DNA of 9,043 bases from Acholeplasmataceae bacterium (GCA_023230825.1 JALNWO010000064.1:1-9043); one strand, 5' to 3'; positions 1 to 7,079 are shown, counted from the first letter of the stretch. Numbers and translations: made by a program. Notes: generated from the sequence alone by a model not told the origin.

Positions 1-2690
1 CCAACTCTATTTGCAGGATTGACTAGATTGATTGTAGCAGATGTGATTTGATAGGTTGCAGGGTTGTTTGAATTTAAACCGTAGAGGTTTTCATATGTAA
101 TATTATAATCAATTGCTTCCCATCTCGCATAGAAGGTTTTATTGCCAGTTGTTCCTTGAGCAATGGACGTGACTTTGCTGCCACCTGATAAAGCAGTATA
201 CCAACCGACAAAATTGTAACCTGTTCTAACAGTTGGATTGGTTAAGTTAAAGGTTTCAGTGCGAATGTTATAAACTACAGGGTTATCTGTTGTTGTACCA
301 TTTAGGTTGCTATAAGTAATGGAATAATCAATCGGAATCCATCTTGCGTAAATAGAGATATCGCCAAAGGATCCATTTTCAATTTTTTCAACTTGGTTAC
401 CGCCGTTAAGCGCATCAAACCATCCACCAAAGGTGAAGCCAATTCTATTTTCTGGATTTGTCAAATTAATTGTAGGGGTAGTAATATTATAAGTCGCAGG
501 GTTATTCGCGTTTAACGCAAAGATATTTTTATAAGTAATTGTATAGGTGATGGGCAACCATCTTGCATAAAGCGTCACATGACCCATTGAACCCACTTCA
601 ATTTGCGTCACTTCTGTTCCACCAACTTGATGGGTGAACCAACCAACAAACTCGTAACCATCACGGTTGGATGGATCTACTAAAATAATGGTTGGTGTTT
701 CAATGTTGTAAGAATCTGGGTTGTTTGCAAGGGACCCATTTAAATTTTCATAAGTTATTGAATAAGCATCTTCGGTGTAAGTTGCTAAAAGAGTAATATG
801 ATCGGTTAATGTCCAAACACCACTGTCAAAAGGATTGCCTAAATAGGTCCAGCCCATAAATGAGTAACCCGTTTTAGTTGCTAGGCCTAAAGTGAAGTTT
901 TCACCATAAGTCACATCAAGTGAAACAGGACCGCTACCACCAGCTAAATCATAAGTAATGGTATAGGTATTTGCTTCAAAGCGAGCATATAACGTTTTAT
1001 TTCCTGTCGAACCTTCATCAATCTTCGTGACTTGACTACCGCCACTTAGCGCTGTAAACCAACCTAAGAAAGTATGTCCTTCTTTGGCTGTTGGATTGAG
1101 TAAAGTGATAGTTGGCGTTTCAATCGTAAACGCATCTGGGTTAGTATGTGTTGTACCAGATAGGTTTTCATAAGCAACAGTATACTCAATTGGTGTCCAG
1201 CGTGCATAAAGCGTTTTGTTATTGATGGATCCTTTTTCGATTGAGGATATTTCATTACCACCTGATAAGGCATCAAACCAACCGACAAAATGATATCCAA
1301 TTCGATTGGTTGGGGCCGCAAGGTTAATCGTTGCTGTTTCAATATTGAAGGTCGCTGGATTCGTGTGAATCGTTCCTTCCAGGTTGTGATACGTTAAACT
1401 ATAATTACGTAAGTGCCATTGTGCATAAAGTTCTAAGCTTTCGTGTGGCATCGTTGTACTAGGTGAGAATGCAAAGACTTGATTAAAGATACCATCATCT
1501 AAATACCAACCACCAAATTGATAGCCGACACGAGTCGGTGATTCGGGGATACCAATCACTGCCTGATAAGCATGGGTTGTAGATAATGTATCGGAGTTAT
1601 TTAAAAATTGACCATCATTTGCATGTAAAATGAAAGGATATGTTTTTAAAGAGACAACAGCATCTACAACTAAATCTTCAGTAATGGAAGTTAAGTCTTC
1701 GCTCCAACCAATAAAATCATAACCTTCAGGAGGAGTAAATTCTGGAGGTGTTGCGCTATTGCCGTGAGCAACGTTGATTGAGACAATGGGTGCATTTAAG
1801 TGATCTCTAAAAATGACACGATAGAAAATTTGTTGATAGACAACATTGATTTGAGTATCACCAGTTATAATTGTCCCTAAACCAGGATTATAACCTACAA
1901 AATCATAACCCACTTTTTCGGGAGTGACTGTTGGTACAAAAGGATCACCATGTTTAACAGTGAGTGTTTCATAAATATGATCAAAATCATCTTTAATGGT
2001 GACCGTGTAGAAGGCATCATCTTCAATTAAGTTCACTTCAATGTTTTCCGTAATGTTTGTAAAATCAGTTCGATCCCAAGATCTAATTTTGCCGACTTGA
2101 GCAGGAACAGCAGGGATATCCGTTAATGTTTCCCCGTGGTTAACTGATTTAGTTATGTAAACCTCATCATAGACATAGAAGGTGATGTCGTAAGACTTAA
2201 TTGTCCATTTAGCGTAAAGTTGTAAATTTTCAGCAGGCATTTTTGTTGCTGTGAAACGTGTTCCTGTTACAGAACCAACATACCAACCACTAAATTGATA
2301 ACCGGTCTTGGTCGGGGTGGGGAGGGTTAAGTTGGCGTCATAGTTCACAGTCATATCAGCAATCGTATCCCCGTTATCAGGGAAAAAGGTAATTTGATAA
2401 CTGTTAATTTGCCATTTTGCATATAAGACTAAGTTACGGTTAATCGGTCCGCCAAAAGTAAAGCGTGATGATTCCGTAAAGTTCGCTGTTTCATACCAGC
2501 CTAAAAAGTCGTACCCGGTTCTTTCAATATCGGGTTCTTCATATGTTGTTTTTTGACGAATAGACACATCTTCTATTGGCGTGCCTCCGTTTGTGTGAAA
2601 CTTAATGGTCACAGTTTTAGGTTTACATGCCGCTAATAATAGAACGGTCGTAATCGCTAAAATGAGCCATAATCCTTTTTTAATTTTCAT
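1..2690 (-). CDS. Large InlB-type repeat lipoprotein (C-terminus beyond window)
   Basis: The frame is open from an ATG at 2690 to the left edge, giving 896 complete codons and no stop, so the C-terminus is missing. The start is supported by AAGGTGG eight bases upstream. Residues 1-22 form a lipoprotein signal: basic MKIKK, a hydrophobic stretch, then the lipobox LAAC with Cys22 as the predicted lipidated residue. From about residue 25 the protein is nothing but tandem repeats of the InlB B-repeat / Listeria-Bacteroides type (beta strand, GYxFxGW, closing LYAKW or LYARW). The first two are 69 residues, three are degenerate units of 61-65, one is 75, and most of the rest are 73. Such proteins are surface-anchored, and their repeats are usually stalks or adhesion modules; the role here is inferred. 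No catalytic domain is visible. It is the last visible gene of the ABC operon, 19 nt after the preceding stop. LPXTG anchoring cannot be assessed, but the lipobox already gives a membrane anchor. Confidence 0.88.
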   Translation of the reverse strand, partial: MKIKKGLWLILAITTVLLLAACKPKTVTIKFHTNGGTPIEDVSIRQKTTYEEPDIERTGYDFLGWYETANFTESSRFTFGGPINRNLVLYAKWQINSYQITFFPDNGDTIADMTVNYDANLTLPTPTKTGYQFSGWYVGSVTGTRFTATKMPAENLQLYAKWTIKSYDITFYVYDEVYITKSVNHGETLTDIPAVPAQVGKIRSWDRTDFTNITENIEVNLIEDDAFYTVTIKDDFDHIYETLTVKHGDPFVPTVTPEKVGYDFVGYNPGLGTIITGDTQINVVYQQIFYRVIFRDHLNAPIVSINVAHGNSATPPEFTPPEGYDFIGWSEDLTSITEDLVVDAVVSLKTYPFILHANDGQFLNNSDTLSTTHAYQAVIGIPESPTRVGYQFGGWYLDDGIFNQVFAFSPSTTMPHESLELYAQWHLRNYSLTYHNLEGTIHTNPATFNIETATINLAAPTNRIGYHFVGWFDALSGGNEISSIEKGSINNKTLYARWTPIEYTVAYENLSGTTHTNPDAFTIETPTITLLNPTAKEGHTFLGWFTALSGGSQVTKIDEGSTGNKTLYARFEANTYTITYDLAGGSGPVSLDVTYGENFTLGLATKTGYSFMGWTYLGNPFDSGVWTLTDHITLLATYTEDAYSITYENLNGSLANNPDSYNIETPTIILVDPSNRDGYEFVGWFTHQVGGTEVTQIEVGSMGHVTLYARWLPITYTITYKNIFALNANNPATYNITTPTINLTNPENRIGFTFGGWFDALNGGNQVEKIENGSFGDISIYARWIPIDYSITYSNLNGTTTDNPVVYNIRTETFNLTNPTVRTGYNFVGWYTALSGGSKVTSIAQGTTGNKTFYARWEAIDYNITYENLYGLNSNNPATYQITSATINLVNPANRV
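120..1640 (-). repeat. Array of mostly 73-residue InlB-like repeats
   Basis: Units end at W425, W498, F571, about Y638, W711, W784 and W857, with an incomplete one continuing to the left edge. Five (ending 498, 571, 711, 784, 857) are exactly 73 residues (219 bp). They share a layout with NP near residue 18-20, an I-x-T-x-T-I-x-L strand, NPxxRxGYxFVGWFxALSGG, and a closing LYARW. The unit ending at 425 is 75 residues. The one at 572-638 is a 67-residue classic type that interrupts the array. The units have diverged clearly from each other, so this is an old tandem duplication, not a fresh one. Confidence 0.8.
1641..2204 (-). repeat. Three degenerate short repeats (61-65 residues)
   Basis: These encode residues 163-227, 228-289 and 290-350. 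Each starts with an alternating strand (YDITFYVYD, YTVTIKDDFD, YRVIFRDHLN), has a central V-x-H-G-[EDN] motif, then a core near GYDFxG, and ends with an I-T-x-[DN]-x-x-V strand instead of LYAKW. The GW core is kept only in the third (GYDFIGW); the first has RSW and the second VGY. They look like a second, shorter relative of the same fold. Confidence 0.65.
2205..2618 (-). repeat. Two 69-residue classic InlB-type repeats
   Basis: These encode residues 25-93 and 94-162 of the lipoprotein. Both have the canonical layout: an opening strand (VTIKFHTNGG, YQITFFPDNG), a GYDFLGWY or GYQFSGWY core, and a closing LYAKW. The Trp-to-Trp distance is exactly 69 residues (W93, W162). They are the closest in this protein to the standard Listeria-Bacteroides repeat model and lie nearest the lipid anchor. 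Confidence 0.8.
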
Positions 2691-2709
2691 AAATTTTCCC
2701 ACCTTTTCT

Positions 2710-3159
2710 TTAATCAGGAATAATGACGACGCCATCTTCTTTAAACCATAAATTGATTAAATCACTTTTATGAGTTCTTCGATCGGTAATGGTGACCGTC
2801 AAAATAATTTTTTGTTGAATGTCTTCGAGTCCATAATAAATGTAGATAATGCGTCCATCGGTATCGATGTGATGTGTCAGATGGCTGACACTTAAGGAAA
2901 CAACTAAATCTGAATAACTCTCATCTGGATCTAAGTCATATGGGAGTAAGTAAATCGAGGATGTTTCTGTGACGATTTCACTTAAGTCTTTCATTTTTTC
3001 GAAGTCTTCGTTGAGACCGTCATAGTCAGTAAACTCCAAATAGTCAATTGGCGGTAAGTTTGTGTTCTCCGGGAGGGTGCCCCAAACGGCAATAATCATA
3101 ATCGAGATAATACTCGCAAGGAAGATAATAAAAACAATACCTTTTTTAGTCACAAACAT
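2710..3159 (-). CDS. Small exported protein with one N-terminal membrane anchor, unknown function
   Basis: About 149 residues from the ATG at 3159. I do not recognise a family. Lys5-Lys6 followed by a hydrophobic helix at about residues 7-26 and no lipobox or clear cleavage site suggest a signal anchor with the C-terminal ~120 residues outside the cell. That part is acidic in its first half (many Asp/Glu around residues 35-85), then alternates polar and hydrophobic residues in beta-strand fashion (VVSLSVSHL, RIIYIYYG, KIILTVTIT), ending in WFKEDGVVIIPD. This suggests a small beta-rich exported domain. The start is uncertain: the ribosome site AGGGGG overlaps the permease stop (TAG) and sits only two bases from this ATG, while a GTG at 3153 has an ideal 8-base spacing and a GTG at 3162 almost none. 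It is tightly coupled to the upstream permease gene and 19 nt before the repeat lipoprotein, so a partner role in the same system is likely but inferred. Confidence 0.75.
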   Translation of the reverse strand: MFVTKKGIVFIIFLASIISIMIIAVWGTLPENTNLPPIDYLEFTDYDGLNEDFEKMKDLSEIVTETSSIYLLPYDLDPDESYSDLVVSLSVSHLTHHIDTDGRIIYIYYGLEDIQQKIILTVTITDRRTHKSDLINLWFKEDGVVIIPD

Positions 3160-3162
3160 CAC

Positions 3163-3171
3163 CCCCTAATA
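3163..3171 (-). promoter_or_regulatory. Ribosome binding site overlapping permease stop
   Basis: Read on the minus strand, the region is TATTAGGGGGTGATG. The G-run begins inside the TAG stop (3166-3168) of the permease gene and closely matches the 16S-complementary GGAGGTGAT with one mismatch. This implies translational coupling. Spacing favours GTG at 3153 (8 bases) over ATG at 3159 (2 bases). Confidence 0.6.
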
Positions 3172-4785
3172 TTCAATTTCGACAAAATACGCTTTTAAAT
3201 AAGCGTTAAAGCTTAACAAACGATAAAGTAAAAATAATGTCGCTAAGATAAGCATCAAGGTCCAGCCTAGTTCACGCACTAAGATAAATGCGAAAATACT
3301 AACAACGGTGAAAAACAAAGCGAGCAAAATACCAATTCCTAGAGATTTTTTAATATTTTCATGGTTTGTTAAACTTCCAGATGTCGCATATTCAGATAAT
3401 TTCGGATTTAAAACGTCGAGTTGAAGCGACCATAACAAATGACCAACGTTTACTAAAAGAGTAAAAATAAGTAATAACCAAATATCTTTTTTGGGAAACA
3501 TTGGTAAAGCGATACTAAAGAGGAGAAAGCTCAAGCCAATGACTAGAGTTGTAAAAATCAGATTGAATAACATTTTCGCCCAAGCAATTTTTGACGTATC
3601 ATAAGGTGCAGTTTTTAATAAAATAAACTCATAACCTTCAGTTGTAATCGATGAGGCTGAAGCTGTATTTGATCCAGTAACAACCAACAAAACAATAAAG
3701 ACATTTAAAATTAACACAAGTTGATTGCCTAATGTCGAACGATTCATGCCCATGTAAATATAGTTAAGAAGATACATTAAAATGGGTAAAAACATTAACA
3801 GAGCATAATCATTGATTAACTGATCCGGACTTCTTCTAGCAATCGTCAATTCTTTTTTAAAGAAGGTGAAAAACAAGGAGCGTGATTCGCGAAGATGGGT
3901 ATGCTTTTTTTCTTTGATTGTATTTTCTGATGTTCTCGAAGTCAACTTAAAATAGAGCGGTTTCGCAATTAAGTAATTGAGTAATCCAAGGCCACCTGTA
4001 ATTAAGATTACCCATAAATAATGGAGCCATGGTTTGATACTGTATAAAATATAGCCGATGTAACTATATACGAAACTATATTTAGCAATGCTTTGCATAA
4101 AAAGGGATAATCCGATAATAAAGCGGTTATATAATTGGACCAAGCGAATTGGGATGGGAATTAAACCAATCAGTGAATAAACAAGAAAGAAAATTACACC
4201 AATTAAAATAAGCATCAAAAAGGCACTAATAAAGTTATGATTTTTTAAATAGTTTTTCGCGTAGACGTAAGGAACTGAAAGGATGGTTGCGGTAAATACA
4301 GAAATTAAGGGAAGTAATAAAGTAATAGGCACAATATTAAAATAATAAAGGAAGCCTGCTCTTTGAGAAAACCCTAAGGCAACTAGAATAGGTACTAGGA
4401 AAAAGAGATTTCGTAAAAGTTCTTGAATGTAATAAACGATCATCTTACTTAAGAAAATCTCATCATTTTTCACCGGTAAGGGAAAAAGAATCTGGTTATC
4501 TTTACTATGGTATAAGTCAGTAGAGATACCAACTAAAGAAGCGATGATACTAATGAGTTGCGTTAACACTAAAATGAAAATCGCGAAAAACTCATTGACA
4601 GGTAAGAAAAAGATATTTTTAATGACATAAATTGCGAGACTTGCGATGACGCTAACGACGGTTAAAATCACTGCGTTAACAGCGAGCGTTCGGTAAATTC
4701 TCTTCGAGCCTTTTTCGTAATGCTTTAGCTTGTTATTCAGTTGGAGTAAAACCAACGTTTTAACGCGTAACCACATGCTTTTCAT
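3166..4785 (-). CDS. ABC exporter permease, ABC_tran_2-like (539 aa)
   Basis: A polytopic membrane protein with about 12-13 hydrophobic segments: roughly 33-57, 62-86, 118-138, 146-172, 186-212, 222-246, 253-274, then 327-345, 354-373, 404-427, 433-452, 480-503 and 506-525. A charged cytoplasmic loop at about 276-325 separates two halves. Three sequence blocks look like the Bacillota 'putative ABC exporter' permeases: LYHSKDNQILFPLPV (91-105), TTEGYEFILLKTAPYDTSKI (381-400) and LDVLNPKLSE (456-465). It has no ATPase motifs, so it should take its ATPase from the gene immediately upstream, which encodes one. The ATG has AGAAGGA six bases upstream, and this site overlaps the stop of that ATPase gene (gap 12 nt), indicating one operon. 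Substrate cannot be read from the sequence; relatives are usually annotated as exporters of unknown specificity. No frameshift or truncation is seen. Confidence 0.85.
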   Translation of the reverse strand: MKSMWLRVKTLVLLQLNNKLKHYEKGSKRIYRTLAVNAVILTVVSVIASLAIYVIKNIFFLPVNEFFAIFILVLTQLISIIASLVGISTDLYHSKDNQILFPLPVKNDEIFLSKMIVYYIQELLRNLFFLVPILVALGFSQRAGFLYYFNIVPITLLLPLISVFTATILSVPYVYAKNYLKNHNFISAFLMLILIGVIFFLVYSLIGLIPIPIRLVQLYNRFIIGLSLFMQSIAKYSFVYSYIGYILYSIKPWLHYLWVILITGGLGLLNYLIAKPLYFKLTSRTSENTIKEKKHTHLRESRSLFFTFFKKELTIARRSPDQLINDYALLMFLPILMYLLNYIYMGMNRSTLGNQLVLILNVFIVLLVVTGSNTASASSITTEGYEFILLKTAPYDTSKIAWAKMLFNLIFTTLVIGLSFLLFSIALPMFPKKDIWLLLIFTLLVNVGHLLWSLQLDVLNPKLSEYATSGSLTNHENIKKSLGIGILLALFFTVVSIFAFILVRELGWTLMLILATLFLLYRLLSFNAYLKAYFVEIEY

Positions 4786-4797
4786 TTATAATCCTTC

Positions 4798-6960
4798 TTA
4801 TCCTTGGAAATAAAGTGTTTCTAACGAGACACCTTCTTCTCTTAACTTCGCAACTTCATAAACACCAATCAGTTTACCTTGATTGATGACGGCAATTTTA
4901 GTACAAATCTTTTCAACGACTTCAATGACGTGAGAGGAAAAGAAAACGATGTTTCCTTTTTCAGCGTGCTCACGCATAGACTCTTTAATTTGGTAGGCAG
5001 AGGTTGGATCTAAACCCGTTAATGGTTCATCTAAAATCCAAATCGATGGCTCATGAATTAAAGAGGCAATCACGACTAATTTTTGTTTCATCCCGTGGGA
5101 GTATGATTTCACTTCATTATCGATGGCGTGCTTTAAATTGAGTTTAACGAGTAAACTTTCAAGCCGTTCATCGCGTAATGCTTTATCGACTTGGTATAAG
5201 TCGGCTACATAATGAATATACTCACGTCCAGTTAGCTTCTCATAGACAGCGTGGTTATCAGACACATAACCCATTTGCAGTTTAGCCTCAATGGGTTGTG
5301 ATTTAATCGAATACCCATCTAAATAAATTTCTCCTTCAGTGATGGACTGAATGCCGACCATACTTTTAATGGTTGTCGATTTACCAGCCCCATTGGGGCC
5401 AAGAAAACCGAAGATTTCGCCAGGTCCAACTTCTAAAGAAAAATCCTTCACAGCGTAGTTTTTAGATTTGCCATAACGTTTTGAAAAGTTTTTAATTTGA
5501 ATCATATGTTTATATTCCTCATTCATTCGATCTTTTAAAGTTCGGCCTGATAAGGCGAACATCAACATTTTCTTATCCATCTTCATTTGGAGTTGGCGCC
5601 CCTTTAGGGCTCGACGTTGATAGATGGCTTGGTAGCTTGCATCATAAACATACCAGCTCACAAACATTAAGAAAATAAAGGTCAGGAAGTAAATGAGTTG
5701 GAAGAGCCAATAGAAGGTGAATGTCATGTCCTTATAAATGTAGTTATAAATATAGGAACTTCGCACTTTTGTAATTCCCAGCATCTTTGGCAAGAAATTA
5801 CTGTAGGCAAAGAAATAGTCGGTTTCAGTGTAATTATTGAACCAGGCGTTTAAGAAAACCATGGCAATGAAATAAGCAATAAAGACGAGAATCGCTTGAT
5901 ACATCGATTTAAGTTTTGGTTTTTCAAAAACACCTAAAGAGACAGCTAAAATCGGAATAATTAGAGCATTCGTATGGTTATAAACAAAATGAATGACAGT
6001 TAAAGTATATAGATCAGCTTCATAGTTCGGTAAAACAATACCCCCAATCGCTCCGATAACGTTGGCAAAGTAAGCAAAATAGAAAAAGCTTTTGATTTTA
6101 AAAGTTACGGCTAAGAAGATAAGAATCACGGCCGTGTTACATAAATGAAGGGGGAGTGCCGCTAAGCCAGGACGACGCATGTAAAAATACTGAAAGACCA
6201 TAGCTACAGCCATAAACAAGATGACTGCTTCTCTTTGTTCTTGGGTTTTGTTTTTAGCGATAAAATAAATAACAACGCTTAAACCAACGGGTAAAAGAAT
6301 TAAAATTAAATGTTCGACATTAAATTTTTTCGGGATAGCACCATAATTACCAAACAAATTGATAAATAGTGTTTGGGGCATTAAGGCAGCTAAAGAGCCC
6401 AACAAAATAAGACCAATGGCAGCCCATGTTTTCGGTTGTTTTAATTCTTTCAAGAGTGAACGATTACTGATTAAATAGAGTAAAGAAATACTAAAGACAA
6501 GGGCAATCTCAACAATAAATTGTCCAGATCTTAATGTTAACTCCGTACTATTTTGTAAAGCGATTGCATGAGATGAAAATAAAATGATGTTCAAAACAGA
6601 CGTAATAACACCTAAAGATCCAATGAGTAATTTAAGATGTTTTAAAGGATATATTACTGCAACAAATATCCATGCGACCAAGATGACACTGAACCACCGC
6701 AAAACGATCATTGTAAAAGTAAGGAAAGGTGAAAAAAGCCATGTATCACTGGCGTTAATTCGTGTTTCGATATCAACTAGAAAAAGATTAAAAGTTTGGT
6801 TAATCGTATCGTATGAAAAGAGACGCACTAAATAAACCAAAAAAAGGATAACTGACAAAATGTGAATAAGTCGAGCTTGTTTTTTTGGTAGTTTGAATAA
6901 AAGGATAAGGCTCGGTGTAGCAATTAAAAATGTGACTGCTAATAAAACCAAATTAAGCAT
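4798..6960 (-). CDS. YwaF/TMEM164-like membrane domain fused to ABC transporter ATPase
   Basis: 720 residues from the ATG at 6960. This start is preferred because GGGAGG lies four bases upstream; an in-frame GTG at 7011 would add 17 residues, but it lies only about 8 bases from the predicted transcription start and lacks a ribosome site. Residues 1-440 are membrane, with about 12-13 hydrophobic segments. The second half of this part carries LPLHLC (269-274) and a later His pair (H324, H329), resembling B. subtilis YwaF and the TMEM164 family, whose animal member is reported as a Cys/His-dependent lipid acyltransferase; catalysis here is not shown. A basic linker at about 441-485 leads to a full ABC ATPase (486-720): Walker A GPNGAGKS (521-528), YVSDN at the Q-loop site (565-569), signature YSHGMKQ (620-626), Walker B ILDEP with D644/E645, and switch His677. 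It should power the permease encoded next. YwaF and ABC ATPases are normally separate proteins, so the fusion is notable. The stop is 12 nt before the permease gene. Confidence 0.85.
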   Translation of the reverse strand: MLNLVLLAVTFLIATPSLILLFKLPKKQARLIHILSVILFLVYLVRLFSYDTINQTFNLFLVDIETRINASDTWLFSPFLTFTMIVLRWFSVILVAWIFVAVIYPLKHLKLLIGSLGVITSVLNIILFSSHAIALQNSTELTLRSGQFIVEIALVFSISLLYLISNRSLLKELKQPKTWAAIGLILLGSLAALMPQTLFINLFGNYGAIPKKFNVEHLILILLPVGLSVVIYFIAKNKTQEQREAVILFMAVAMVFQYFYMRRPGLAALPLHLCNTAVILIFLAVTFKIKSFFYFAYFANVIGAIGGIVLPNYEADLYTLTVIHFVYNHTNALIIPILAVSLGVFEKPKLKSMYQAILVFIAYFIAMVFLNAWFNNYTETDYFFAYSNFLPKMLGITKVRSSYIYNYIYKDMTFTFYWLFQLIYFLTFIFLMFVSWYVYDASYQAIYQRRALKGRQLQMKMDKKMLMFALSGRTLKDRMNEEYKHMIQIKNFSKRYGKSKNYAVKDFSLEVGPGEIFGFLGPNGAGKSTTIKSMVGIQSITEGEIYLDGYSIKSQPIEAKLQMGYVSDNHAVYEKLTGREYIHYVADLYQVDKALRDERLESLLVKLNLKHAIDNEVKSYSHGMKQKLVVIASLIHEPSIWILDEPLTGLDPTSAYQIKESMREHAEKGNIVFFSSHVIEVVEKICTKIAVINQGKLIGVYEVAKLREEGVSLETLYFQG
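5503..5520 (-). promoter_or_regulatory. Possible internal ribosome site and start for a free ATPase
   Basis: Within the fusion gene, GAGGA (5516-5520) is followed after 10 bases by an ATG (5503-5505). That ATG opens MIQIKNFSKRYG, the typical first strand of an ABC ATPase. Initiation here would give a free 235-residue ATPase, the usual size for a stand-alone subunit. The spacing is slightly long, so real use is uncertain. It may instead be a relic of two formerly separate genes. Confidence 0.4.
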
Positions 6961-6964
6961 ATAG

Positions 6965-6970
6965 CCTCCC
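6965..6970 (-). promoter_or_regulatory. Ribosome binding site deciding the start of the ABC fusion
   Basis: GGGAGG on the minus strand lies four bases before the ATG at 6960. It is the only strong site near the gene start and favours this ATG over the upstream GTG at 7011. Confidence 0.65.
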
Positions 6971-7025
6971 AATGGGTTGCTTTGTTCTAAAAACGAACTT
7001 ATTTTCTGCACCCAAGATTAGCATA

Positions 7026-7054
7026 ATTATATCACATTTTTAAAAATGCAACAA
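7026..7054 (-). promoter_or_regulatory. Sigma-A-type promoter of the ABC/lipoprotein operon
   Basis: On the minus strand there is a -35-like TTGTTG (7049-7054), a 17-base spacer and a perfect TATAAT (7026-7031). The TG one base before the -10 makes it an extended -10 (TGATATAAT). Transcription would start near 7018-7019, just after the ATP synthase terminator, with a leader of about 58 bases to the ATG at 6960. The spacer contains a perfect 14-bp palindrome, CATTTTTAAAAATG (7035-7048). Confidence 0.7.
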
Positions 7055-7079
7055 GTCCATCTTTTTGAGACGAAAAGTT

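Noticed and set aside
1064..1342. Open frame of 92 codons on the minus strand within the lipoprotein gene
   Set aside because: It is in another frame of the repeat-coding region, lacks a ribosome site and reads as low-complexity shadow sequence; the true frame is open through the whole region.
120..1415. Regular 219-bp spacing of repeats considered as a CRISPR or intergenic repeat array
   Set aside because: The repeats are diverged, in frame and encode protein units; there are no identical short repeats with unique spacers.
2741..2800. TTGACG upstream of the lipoprotein gene as a possible internal promoter
   Set aside because: No -10-like hexamer at 16-18 bases; the nearest candidate is about 22 bases away. 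Readthrough from the operon promoter explains expression.
4798..4821. C-terminal ETLYFQG of the ABC fusion resembles the TEV protease recognition motif
   Set aside because: Many ABC ATPases end with a similar SLEELFL-type segment; the match is coincidental and there is no sign of a viral or engineered origin.
6584..6835. Open frame of 83 codons on the plus strand opposite the ABC fusion gene
   Set aside because: Antisense to a well-supported membrane-protein gene, with no recognisable motif; a shadow frame.
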